From the NCBI RefSeq assembly GCF_004345665.1, contig NZ_SLWR01000004.1, positions 434,001 to 498,000 of the forward strand: a DNA stretch of 64,000 nt, given 5' to 3'. Shown here one piece after another: positions 18,398 through 25,616 of this stretch. Position numbers and translations under genes: made by a program. The notes beneath the pieces were generated by a model that saw only the letters and a list, made by a program, of their open reading frames with translations, was not told the origin of the DNA and did not search any database. The number at the start of each line of letters is the position of its first letter. Positions within the stretch are counted from its first letter, which is position 1. The stretch comes from Kribbella antiqua. GTDB taxonomy: Bacteria; Actinomycetota; Actinomycetes; Propionibacteriales; Kribbellaceae.

Positions 18398-18401
18398 CAG
18401 G

Positions 18402-19112
18402 CTATTCGCCCAGGCGGGTGTGGATGCCGTGGAAGTGGTTTTTCATGGAGCGGGCGAAGGCTTCTGGGTTGCCGGTTTTGAGGGTGTTGAGGAGGTCTCG
18501 GTGCCAGGTGGCGGCGTCGGCGGGGGTGTAGCGGGCGCCGGGGAGGCGTACGTCGACCTGGGCGAAGGTGCGCCAGAAGACTGAGAGCAGGTCGATGACG
18601 AGGGCGTTGCCGAGGGGCTCGTACAACGCCTGGTGGAAGGCCCAGTCTTCGTCGGGGAAGTATTCGCCGGCTTCGGCCTTGGCTTCCATGCGTTGGACGA
18701 TCGGCTCGAGGGTGTCGTATCCGTGAGCAGTGAAATAGGCGACGACTTCCTCGGCGAGGCCGACCTCGATTGCCTGGCGGACTTCGAGGACGTTTTGGAC
18801 GTCGCGGAGGTCGCCTGCCATGGATTGGGACATGCGGAAGGCGAGGCCGTCCTCCAGGGATTGCAGGGAGACCTCGCCGACGTAGGTGCCGTAGCCGTGC
18901 CGGATCTCGATGATGCCGACCGCCTGCAGCGCCTTCATCGCCTCGCGCAACGGGTGCCGCCCGACGCCGAGCTGGGCCATCAGCTCCTGCTCGTTGGGCA
19001 GCGGATCACCCGCCTTCAGTCCGCGCTCCAGGATGTACGACTTCATCTGGTCGCGAATGAAGGACTGATTCCCCGCCGCTCCCCGCGCCCGGCTGAGCCC
19101 GCCCGTTGTCAC
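18402..19112 (-). CDS. GntR-family regulator, FadR/FCD subgroup
   Basis: A 236-residue regulator: winged HTH at residues 15-80 (IRDQMKSYILERGLKAGDPL then QLGVGRHPLREAMKALQAVG) and an all-helical FCD ligand domain with metal-binding-type Asp/His residues (DEDWAFHQALYE, HRDLLNTLKTG, KNHFHGIH). GTG start 19112 has GGAGG 8 bp upstream. It is the last gene of the minus-strand sialidase-lyase-regulator operon, so it most likely represses the sialoglycan locus through the palindrome at 21142-21165, responding to a sugar acid. That pairing is inference from position. Confidence 0.9.
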   Translation of the reverse strand: MTTGGLSRARGAAGNQSFIRDQMKSYILERGLKAGDPLPNEQELMAQLGVGRHPLREAMKALQAVGIIEIRHGYGTYVGEVSLQSLEDGLAFRMSQSMAGDLRDVQNVLEVRQAIEVGLAEEVVAYFTAHGYDTLEPIVQRMEAKAEAGEYFPDEDWAFHQALYEPLGNALVIDLLSVFWRTFAQVDVRLPGARYTPADAATWHRDLLNTLKTGNPEAFARSMKNHFHGIHTRLGE

Positions 19113-19139
19113 TGCCCGGCCTCCTCTAAGTAGGACCGT

Positions 19140-20075
19140 TCAGTGTAGTCCGGCTCGTTCCAGCAACGGGCGGACCGCCGCGATCTCGTCCTCGGACAGC
19201 GGGATGGACGGAAAAGCGGTGACCGGGCAGGCGATCACCCCGAGCAGGTACAGCCCGGCCTTGAAAGCACCCAGAGCCGCCGAACTCGCGCCCATCCGCG
19301 AACGATCCGCCACGTCGATGATCTCGAACAACCGGAACAACCGATCCTGCTCCGCCCGCGCAGCACTCAGATCACCAGCGGCAACCGCGTCGAACAACCG
19401 CACATACCCAGCCGGATCGACATTCCCGAGCCCCGGTACGACGCCATCCACACCAAAGGCCAGCGCGGAGTCGACCGTCACCTCCGACCCGGTCATGATC
19501 GCGAACCCGGTCAACCCGACATCACGCCGATCCAGAACCAACTGCCGCAAGCTCGCATCCTGACCGCTGGAATCCTTGACCCCGGCAATCACCCCACGCT
19601 GACCCAGCGAAATCATCAACGAAGCACCGAGCTTCGTCCCGACCCGCCCGGGGATGTCATACGCATAAAGCGGCGTATCCCCAGCCACCGAAGCCAGCCG
19701 GACAAAATGCCGCTCGATCTCAGCAGGATGCGTCGCCGCATAGAACGGCGCAGTGGCAACCACCCCGTCCACACCTGCCTTCAACGCTGCGGACAAATGA
19801 GCACTGGCACGAGCCGTCGACGCGTCGATCACGCCGGCCAGCACCGGCACCTGCCCGGACACCTCCGACACCGCGGTCTCCAGCACGACCTGCCGCTGTT
19901 CGTCGGTCAGGAAGGTCCCTTCACCGGAGGTGCCGAGCACGAACACCCCGTCCACGCCGCCGGTCAGTTGATGATCGATCAACCGGGCCAGCGACGCGGT
20001 GTCGACGTCGTACTCGGGCGTGAGCGGGGTGACGAGCGGCGGTACGACGCCAGTCAACTGGGCGGGGTCGGTCAA
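19140..20075 (-). CDS. DapA/NanA-family class I aldolase (sialic acid lyase-like)
   Basis: A 311-residue TIM-barrel Schiff-base aldolase. Lys167 in GVKDSSG is the Schiff-base lysine, Tyr139 in YDIPGR the proton relay, and GTSGEG (49-54) binds the keto-acid carboxylate. The family includes dihydrodipicolinate synthase and N-acetylneuraminate lyase; the sialidase 14 bp upstream makes a lyase of sialic acid or a related 2-keto sugar acid the best guess. TTG start 20075 is chosen because GGGAG is 8 bp upstream and the family N terminus follows; the frame upstream overlaps the sialidase gene. Confidence 0.87.
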   Translation of the reverse strand: MTDPAQLTGVVPPLVTPLTPEYDVDTASLARLIDHQLTGGVDGVFVLGTSGEGTFLTDEQRQVVLETAVSEVSGQVPVLAGVIDASTARASAHLSAALKAGVDGVVATAPFYAATHPAEIERHFVRLASVAGDTPLYAYDIPGRVGTKLGASLMISLGQRGVIAGVKDSSGQDASLRQLVLDRRDVGLTGFAIMTGSEVTVDSALAFGVDGVVPGLGNVDPAGYVRLFDAVAAGDLSAARAEQDRLFRLFEIIDVADRSRMGASSAALGAFKAGLYLLGVIACPVTAFPSIPLSEDEIAAVRPLLERAGLH

Positions 20076-20089
20076 GGGGTCTCCCAACG

Positions 20090-21148
20090 TCAAAGGGCGG
20101 AATCGAAGGAGGCAAAGCGCAAAGCGGAAAAGGACGAGGTCTCGCCGGCTTCGTAGAAGATCCCGACACGACCATCGGGAAGCGGAACCAGGTCGGAATA
20201 CCCAGCCATACCGGCGTGTACGACGGGCCCAGGCCGCCACGACCGGCCCGAGTCGTCCGACACAAAGACAGTCAACGAACGGCGCACCGAAGGATCAACC
20301 GGCGTCGACAGCAGCAGCCGATCCCCCACCGCAAGCACACTGCCCTGGATCCCAGGCGCAGTGATCGATGGGATCCCGGCGTACGGCGCATCGAGGGTGA
20401 GACCACCATCGGACGACCACGCGTGTACGCGCGCCGGCCCACTCCCCTGGTGATTGCGAGCGTTGAAGTACAACCGTCCATCCGGCAACTCAGCGACGGT
20501 CGTCTCATTGGCGTTGATCGCGGAACCGTCATTGCGATCGACAAACCCGACCGACCACGAATGACCACCGTCATCGCTCACGATGCAATGCCCGCCGTTC
20601 AGCCGAACCAAATCCTCAACCGGCGATGAAGGCACGAACGAGTGATTCGCCGGTACGACGAGCCGCCCGGAACTCAGCGCGATCCCATGACACGGCCCGG
20701 TCGCATACCAGCCCCAGTCGGAAGGCTTCACCTGCGAAGTGATCTCCACGGCCGGACTCCACGACGCGCCATCGTCGGCGGACCGTTGGACGAACACCCG
20801 CCGCCCATCGACGGGATCGGTGCCGCGGGCAAGCGACAGCTCCACCGCGTCCGCGCCGTTCTGAACCGTCACCAGCACGATGTCGCCGCTCGCCGGATCG
20901 ATCACCGGCACCGGATTTCCACAGGTCTTCCCCGGCACCGCCGACACCACCTGCAGCGGCAACCACGTCGCCCCGCCGTCGAGCGACCGCCGCAGCACGA
21001 CCTCGATCTCGCCCGCGTCGCCGGACCCGTGCAGCCGCCCTTCGCAGAACGCGAGTACGACCGGGCCCCGCGCCAGCACCGACGGGATCCGGAACGTGTG
21101 GTAGCCGCTGTCTACCGGGTCGAAGACGACCTCGGGTCTTGATGACAT
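20090..21148 (-). CDS. Exo-alpha-sialidase (neuraminidase), BNR repeats
   Basis: A 352-residue six-bladed propeller of the sialidase superfamily. The FRIP motif (TFRIPS near residue 18, first active-site Arg) and five Asp boxes are visible: SLDGGATW, SADDGASW, SDDGGHSW, SSDGGLTL and SDDSGRSW. Sialidases release terminal sialic acid from glycoconjugates. There is no signal peptide from ATG 21148, so it should act inside the cell on imported oligosaccharides, which fits the ABC importer next door. First gene of the minus-strand operon; its start codon lies inside the shared palindrome. Confidence 0.9.
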   Translation of the reverse strand: MSSRPEVVFDPVDSGYHTFRIPSVLARGPVVLAFCEGRLHGSGDAGEIEVVLRRSLDGGATWLPLQVVSAVPGKTCGNPVPVIDPASGDIVLVTVQNGADAVELSLARGTDPVDGRRVFVQRSADDGASWSPAVEITSQVKPSDWGWYATGPCHGIALSSGRLVVPANHSFVPSSPVEDLVRLNGGHCIVSDDGGHSWSVGFVDRNDGSAINANETTVAELPDGRLYFNARNHQGSGPARVHAWSSDGGLTLDAPYAGIPSITAPGIQGSVLAVGDRLLLSTPVDPSVRRSLTVFVSDDSGRSWRPGPVVHAGMAGYSDLVPLPDGRVGIFYEAGETSSFSALRFASFDSAL

Positions 21149-21165
21149 AGGACGTACTATGTCAT
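21142..21165. promoter_or_regulatory. Operator palindrome of the sialoglycan locus
   Basis: ATGACATAG (21142-21150) and CTATGTCAT (21157-21165) form a perfect 9-bp inverted repeat around GACGTA. It covers the sialidase start codon and stands 31 bp before the ABC substrate-binding gene, so one bound dimer could silence both divergent operons. Length and symmetry suit a GntR/FadR-type dimer, presumably the regulator at 18402. Confidence 0.7.
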
Positions 21166-21195
21166 GGTGTGGGCCTCCGATGGAAGTGAGGCCTC

Positions 21196-22821
21196 ATGCC
21201 AGTCAGCAGACGATCATTCCTGGGCGGTGGGCTGGCCGCCGCCGCTGTCGCGGTCACCGGTACGCCCCTGCTGGCGGGGTGCGCGTCGGACAAGAAGAAC
21301 TCGGCCGCCGCCAATCTGGCCGTGAAACTGCCGACCTACGTCAAGTACGGCGAGATCAAGCCCGACCTGCCGGGTACGGACGTCGTACTGGACGGGTTCC
21401 TGAAGTACCCGGCGAATCCGGTGAAGGCGATCACGGACAAGCCGGGTGACGGTCAGCCGATCACGTTCATGACGAACATCCCGGGCGCGATTCCGCCGGC
21501 CGAGGACAAGAACCAGTTCTGGCAGGCGCTCAACGACCGCCTCGGCTCCGAACTCCAGATCAGCATGGCGTCGAACGACGAGTATCCCGACAAGTTCGCC
21601 ACGCGGGTCGCTGGTGGGGACCTGCCCGACATCATCAACATCCCGACGACGACGGTGCAGCTGCCTGCGCTGCTCAAGGCCAAGGCGATGGACCTGACCG
21701 AGCAGCTGTCCGGCGATGCAGTGAAGAAGTACCCGTTCCTGGCGAACATCCCGACGGTGTACTGGAAGGGCTGCGTCTTCAACGGCGGCATCTACGGCGT
21801 CCCGGTGCCGCGCGGAATGTCGCGGACGACGCTGCCGCTCTACCGGGCGGACCTCCTGGCCGCCAAGGGAATCAGCAACCCGGCCCCGAAGAACTTCGAG
21901 GACTTCCTCGCACTGTGCCAGGAGATGACCGCGGCGAGGGAGAACCGCTGGGCCTGGACCCGCGTTCCGCTCGCATACCTGCGCCAGATGGCCGATGTCC
22001 CGAACCAGTGGAAGGAAGAGGGCGGCAAGTTCACCTCGTTCTACGAAGCCGAGGGCAATGCGGACGCGCTCGAGGCGGGACGCAAGATGGTCGAGGCCGG
22101 CGTCATCAATCCGGACTCCTTCAGCGCGAAAGCCAGCCAGCGCAAGCAGTGGTTCAACGGTGGCATCGCGTCGTTCGACATCGACAGCTTCGTCGCCTGG
22201 AACCAGTACTACTCCGACAACACCGCCGGTGACGCGTTCTCGGTGAACATGCTCGATGTGCCTGGTCTGAACGGCGGCCAGGCGAAGCCGTGGATGGGTG
22301 CGGCGCTGAACAACGTGACGGCGTTCAGCAAGGACAGCAAGCACTCGGTCGACACGCTGCTCAAGATCGCGAACTGGATGGCCGCGCCCTTCGGCACCGA
22401 GGAGTACCTGTTCCGCAAGTACGGCCTCGAAGGCCGCCACTACGCACTGCAGGGTTCCGACCCGGTTCCGACCAAGACGGGCATCGTGGAGACCGGAATC
22501 GGAACGCAGTACATCAGCGACTCCGCGCTGGCTCTGTACTGGCCGGGTAAGCCAGACGTGCCCCAGAAACAGCACGCGATCCAGGAGAAGATCGCCTCCC
22601 GGCTGCAGTACGACGCGTCGTACGGGCTCTACTCAGAGACGATGTCCAAGGACGGCGCGCGGATCAACGGCGTACTGACCGACCTGGAGAACCAGATCCT
22701 GCAGGGCAAGAAGCCTGTCTCCGACTGGGCACCCGCGGTGAAGACCTGGCTCTCGTCCGGCGGCGAGAAGATTCGTGGCGAACTGCAGGACGCCTTCGCC
22801 GCAGCGGCAGGCGGGAAGTAG
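21196..22821 (+). CDS. ABC transporter substrate-binding lipoprotein, Tat-exported
   Basis: A 541-residue extracellular binding protein of the CUT1/LplA type. The N terminus has a twin-arginine signal (SRRSFLGGGLAAAAVAV) followed by the lipobox LAGC, so it is exported folded and lipid-anchored. The mature protein shows the family-1 solute-binding architecture: TFMTNIPGAIPPAEDKN near the N terminus and a long C-terminal helical part. It leads an operon with two permeases and is divergent from the sialidase operon, so a sialylated or related oligosaccharide is the likely cargo. No signature here fixes the sugar. Confidence 0.9.
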   Translation: MPVSRRSFLGGGLAAAAVAVTGTPLLAGCASDKKNSAAANLAVKLPTYVKYGEIKPDLPGTDVVLDGFLKYPANPVKAITDKPGDGQPITFMTNIPGAIPPAEDKNQFWQALNDRLGSELQISMASNDEYPDKFATRVAGGDLPDIINIPTTTVQLPALLKAKAMDLTEQLSGDAVKKYPFLANIPTVYWKGCVFNGGIYGVPVPRGMSRTTLPLYRADLLAAKGISNPAPKNFEDFLALCQEMTAARENRWAWTRVPLAYLRQMADVPNQWKEEGGKFTSFYEAEGNADALEAGRKMVEAGVINPDSFSAKASQRKQWFNGGIASFDIDSFVAWNQYYSDNTAGDAFSVNMLDVPGLNGGQAKPWMGAALNNVTAFSKDSKHSVDTLLKIANWMAAPFGTEEYLFRKYGLEGRHYALQGSDPVPTKTGIVETGIGTQYISDSALALYWPGKPDVPQKQHAIQEKIASRLQYDASYGLYSETMSKDGARINGVLTDLENQILQGKKPVSDWAPAVKTWLSSGGEKIRGELQDAFAAAAGGK

Positions 22822-23766
22822 ATGCTGCAGCGTTCCAAGACGCGTCAACAGCAGCAGCTCAGCCTGGGGCAGCGGTTGCTTCGGGACAAGGTGCTGCTGC
22901 TGTTCGCGCTGCCCGGGACAGCCTTGATCGTCGCGTTCCACTACGTGCCGTTGCTCGGCAACGTGATCGCGTTCAAGGACTACCAGCCGTTCCTCGGGAT
23001 CGGCGGCAGCGACTGGTCCGGCTGGGAGAACTTCGCGGTGATCTTCAACGGCGACCCGGCCTTCCTGCGGGCGCTGAAGAACACCCTGATCCTCACCTGT
23101 CTGCAGTCGATCTTCGTGTTCCCGGCGCCGATCCTGCTGGCACTGCTGCTGAACTCGCTGTTCTCGGAGCGGATCAAGCGGATCGCGCAGAGCATCCTCT
23201 ACCTGCCGCACTTCATGTCCTGGGTGATCGTGGTCGCGCTGTTCCAGCAGATGCTGGGCGGCGGCGGGTTGCTGAACAACTACCTGCGCTCGCACGACCT
23301 CGCCACCCTCGACATCATCGGGAACTCCGAGCTGTTCCACGTCCTGCTGACGTCGCAGATCATCTGGAAGGACACCGGCTGGGCGACGATCCTGTTCCTG
23401 GCCGCGCTGTCCCAGATCGACTCGCAGCTCTACGAGGCGGCCAGCGTGGACGGCGCCAGCCGGATGCGGCAGCTGTGGCATGTGACGATGCCGGGGCTGC
23501 GCGGCATCATCATCCTGCTGTTCATCCTGCGGCTCGGTGACTCGCTCACCGTCGGCTTCGAGCAGATCATCCTGCAGCAGCAAGCGGTCGGCCGGGATGT
23601 CAGCGAAGTCCTCGACACCTACGTCTACAACAACGGCGTGATCGGCGGCGCCTGGGGCGTGGCCGCCGCGGTCGGGTTGGTGAAGGGCATCGTCGGCGTC
23701 GTTCTTGTCCTCGCGGCCAACAAGGTGGCCCACATCTTCGGCGAGCAAGGGGTGTACTCCCGATGA
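22822..23766 (+). CDS. ABC sugar transporter permease, LplB-type
   Basis: A 314-residue inner-membrane permease with six helices. The EAA loop that contacts the ATPase is YEAASVDGASRMRQLWHVTMPGLRG near residue 205. The length and N terminus (LGQRLLRDKVLLLFALPGTALIVAFHYVPLLGNVIAFKDY) are typical of LplB partners of large binding proteins. It starts directly after the binding-protein stop and overlaps the next permease by ATGA. No ATPase gene is nearby; CUT1 systems of actinobacteria commonly use a shared MsiK-type ATPase encoded elsewhere. Confidence 0.93.
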   Translation: MLQRSKTRQQQQLSLGQRLLRDKVLLLFALPGTALIVAFHYVPLLGNVIAFKDYQPFLGIGGSDWSGWENFAVIFNGDPAFLRALKNTLILTCLQSIFVFPAPILLALLLNSLFSERIKRIAQSILYLPHFMSWVIVVALFQQMLGGGGLLNNYLRSHDLATLDIIGNSELFHVLLTSQIIWKDTGWATILFLAALSQIDSQLYEAASVDGASRMRQLWHVTMPGLRGIIILLFILRLGDSLTVGFEQIILQQQAVGRDVSEVLDTYVYNNGVIGGAWGVAAAVGLVKGIVGVVLVLAANKVAHIFGEQGVYSR

Positions 23767-24650
23767 GTCAGAAGATCGTCCAAGGTGTGCCGATGCCCGG
23801 CTGGCCGATGCGGGCGTTCAAAGGGCTTGTTCTGCTGGTGTTCTGCGCCGCGGTGATCATCCCGTTCGTCGGGGTGATCTCGACCAGCGTGGCGCCGAAC
23901 AAGCAGATCAACGAGTCGGGCGGGCTGGTGCTCTTCCCGAAGTCGGTCAACTTCGCGGCGTACGAGTCGCTGTTCGCCGGCGGCGTGGTGACCCGGGCGC
24001 TGTTCGTCAGCATCTTCGTCACCGTCGTCGGCACGCTGCTCAGCCTGACCGTGTCCTGTCTGCTCGCTTATGCGCTGTCGCGGCCGGGGTTCTCGGCCGG
24101 GCGGCCGATTCTGCTCGTCGTACTGTTCAGCATGTTGTTCTCGCCCGGCATCATCCCGACGTACCTGGTGGTCAAGGGGGTCGGGCTGCTGGACAGCATC
24201 TGGGCGCTGATCGTGCCGACGATGGTGAGCGCGTTCAACGTGATCGTGCTGCGCGCATTCTTCATGAACCTGCCGAACGAGATCACCGAGAGCGCCCGGA
24301 TCGACGGCGCGGGTGAGCTGAAGACGTTCGGCTACATCGTGCTGCCGCTGTCGAAGGCGGTGCTGTCGGTGATCGGGCTGTTCTACGCGGTGGCGTACTG
24401 GAACGCGTTCTTCTCCGCCCTGCTGTATCTGAACGACAGCAAGCTGTGGCCGTTGCAGCTGGTACTGCGAACGTACGTCATCAACGACACGCAATTGGGC
24501 AGTGCCGAGCTCGGTACCGAACTGCTGCCGCCGCAGGCCTCGATCCAGATGGCGATCCTGGTCGTCTCGATCGTGCCGATCCTGATCATCTACCCGTTCC
24601 TGCAGCGCCACTTCGCCAAGGGCGTGCTCACCGGCGCCGTCAAGGGCTAG
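23763..24650 (+). CDS. ABC sugar transporter permease, YtcP/LplC-type
   Basis: A 295-residue second permease of the CUT1 importer, with six helices. Its EAA loop is ITESARIDGAGELKTFGYIVLPLSKAV near residue 185. It pairs with the LplB-type permease to form the translocation pore. Start ATG overlaps the previous stop (ATGA). It closes the three-gene operon; the short inverted repeat at 24711-24725 lies after it. Confidence 0.93.
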   Translation: MSQKIVQGVPMPGWPMRAFKGLVLLVFCAAVIIPFVGVISTSVAPNKQINESGGLVLFPKSVNFAAYESLFAGGVVTRALFVSIFVTVVGTLLSLTVSCLLAYALSRPGFSAGRPILLVVLFSMLFSPGIIPTYLVVKGVGLLDSIWALIVPTMVSAFNVIVLRAFFMNLPNEITESARIDGAGELKTFGYIVLPLSKAVLSVIGLFYAVAYWNAFFSALLYLNDSKLWPLQLVLRTYVINDTQLGSAELGTELLPPQASIQMAILVVSIVPILIIYPFLQRHFAKGVLTGAVKG

Positions 24651-24710
24651 CCAACCGTCAAGGGCGGGTCGCAACCGCGTGACGGTCGCATCACGAAGGG
24701 TTGATCCGGG

Positions 24711-24725
24711 GTTGCCCAGGGCAAC
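24711..24725. repeat. Short inverted repeat
   Basis: GTTGCCC-A-GGGCAAC is a perfect 7-bp inverted repeat between the permease and PAP2 genes, followed by a related GGTTGCGCCTGGGCAAAACC. It may be the 3' hairpin of the ABC operon or an operator for the PAP2 gene; there is no T tract. The rest of this 129-bp gap shows nothing I can name. Confidence 0.35.
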
Positions 24726-24779
24726 GCCAGGGTTGCGCCTGGGCAAAACCTGAGGAAACGCCAGGTACCGTCGAATGAC

Positions 24780-25577
24780 ATGGGGACACAGGCGCTCGAG
24801 CGGGTGGGACTGGGCGGGGAAGGCGAGGGGCGGGACGCGAGGTCCGGCCCTGTTGTCTGGCGGGTGGTACGGGAAGCAGTCCTGTTGGCCACCCTTTTCC
24901 TTGTCTACAGTGCCGGGCGGCAGATCGCCGCGAAACACACCGGCTCCGCGTTCGACCATGCGCGCGAGGTCCTCTCCCTCCAGAACTGGCTGCACCTGCC
25001 CAACGAGGGGTCGATCCAGCACGCGGCGCTGAAACTTCCTCACCTGGTCGAAGGCGCGAACCTGTACTACGCCTCGGTGCATGCGCCGCTGACGGCCGCC
25101 GTACTGCTCTGGCTGAGCATCTGGCGGCCGAAGGCGTACACGCACGTCCGGTGGACGATCGTGTCGGTGACCGGGCTGGCGCTGATCGGGCACATCGTGT
25201 TCCCGCTGGCGCCGCCGCGGATGATGCCGGGGTACGTCGACACCGGTCTGCAGTTCGGCCAGTCCGTCTACGGGCCGGAGCGCTCCGGCGGGATGGCGAA
25301 CCAGTTCGCCGCGATGCCCAGTCTGCACGTCGGCTGGGCCGCACTGATCGCGCTGTCGATGATCCTGATCACCAGGTCGAAGTGGCGCTGGCTCTGGCTG
25401 GCGCACCCGATCATCACGTTCGCCGTGGTCGTGGTGACGGCCAACCACTACTGGCTCGACGGGATCGTCGCGTTGCTCCTGCTCGCGGCCAGCCTGCCGC
25501 TGCTGCTCCGCCCCGGCCTGCACGACGACCGACTACGAGCGCGTAATTCGGTTTCCCCACGTCGAGTGCTCAAGTAA
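24780..25577 (+). CDS. PAP2-superfamily phosphatase/phosphotransferase (Aur1/Ipt1-like group)
   Basis: A 265-residue membrane protein with about five or six helices. The PAP2 core is seen as AAMPSLHVGWA near residue 178 and TANHYWLDGI near residue 221, which supply the catalytic His residues and Asp; the order and spacing match the inositol-phosphotransferase-like PAP2 subgroup. It probably acts on a lipid phosphate at the outer face of the membrane. ATG 24780 gives an N terminus without signal before the first helix. The next gene starts 39 bp later on the same strand. Confidence 0.88.
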   Translation: MGTQALERVGLGGEGEGRDARSGPVVWRVVREAVLLATLFLVYSAGRQIAAKHTGSAFDHAREVLSLQNWLHLPNEGSIQHAALKLPHLVEGANLYYASVHAPLTAAVLLWLSIWRPKAYTHVRWTIVSVTGLALIGHIVFPLAPPRMMPGYVDTGLQFGQSVYGPERSGGMANQFAAMPSLHVGWAALIALSMILITRSKWRWLWLAHPIITFAVVVVTANHYWLDGIVALLLLAASLPLLLRPGLHDDRLRARNSVSPRRVLK

Positions 25578-25616
25578 CGTGGCTGGGCTTCCCCCACCTT
25601 TCGCCGGAGGTCCCTC

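Noticed and set aside
21196..24650. A complete ABC transporter
   Set aside because: No ATP-binding subunit is encoded; a shared MsiK-type ATPase elsewhere is assumed.
23625..25523. Minus-strand frame of 632 codons across the permease and PAP2 genes
   Set aside because: Antisense of three well-supported genes; composition is extreme in Arg, Gln, His and Asp, as expected for a shadow frame.
25578..25616. Rifamycin-associated element in front of the HelD/HelR-like gene
   Set aside because: No long inverted repeat is present in this short gap; a rifampicin role therefore rests on protein similarity only.
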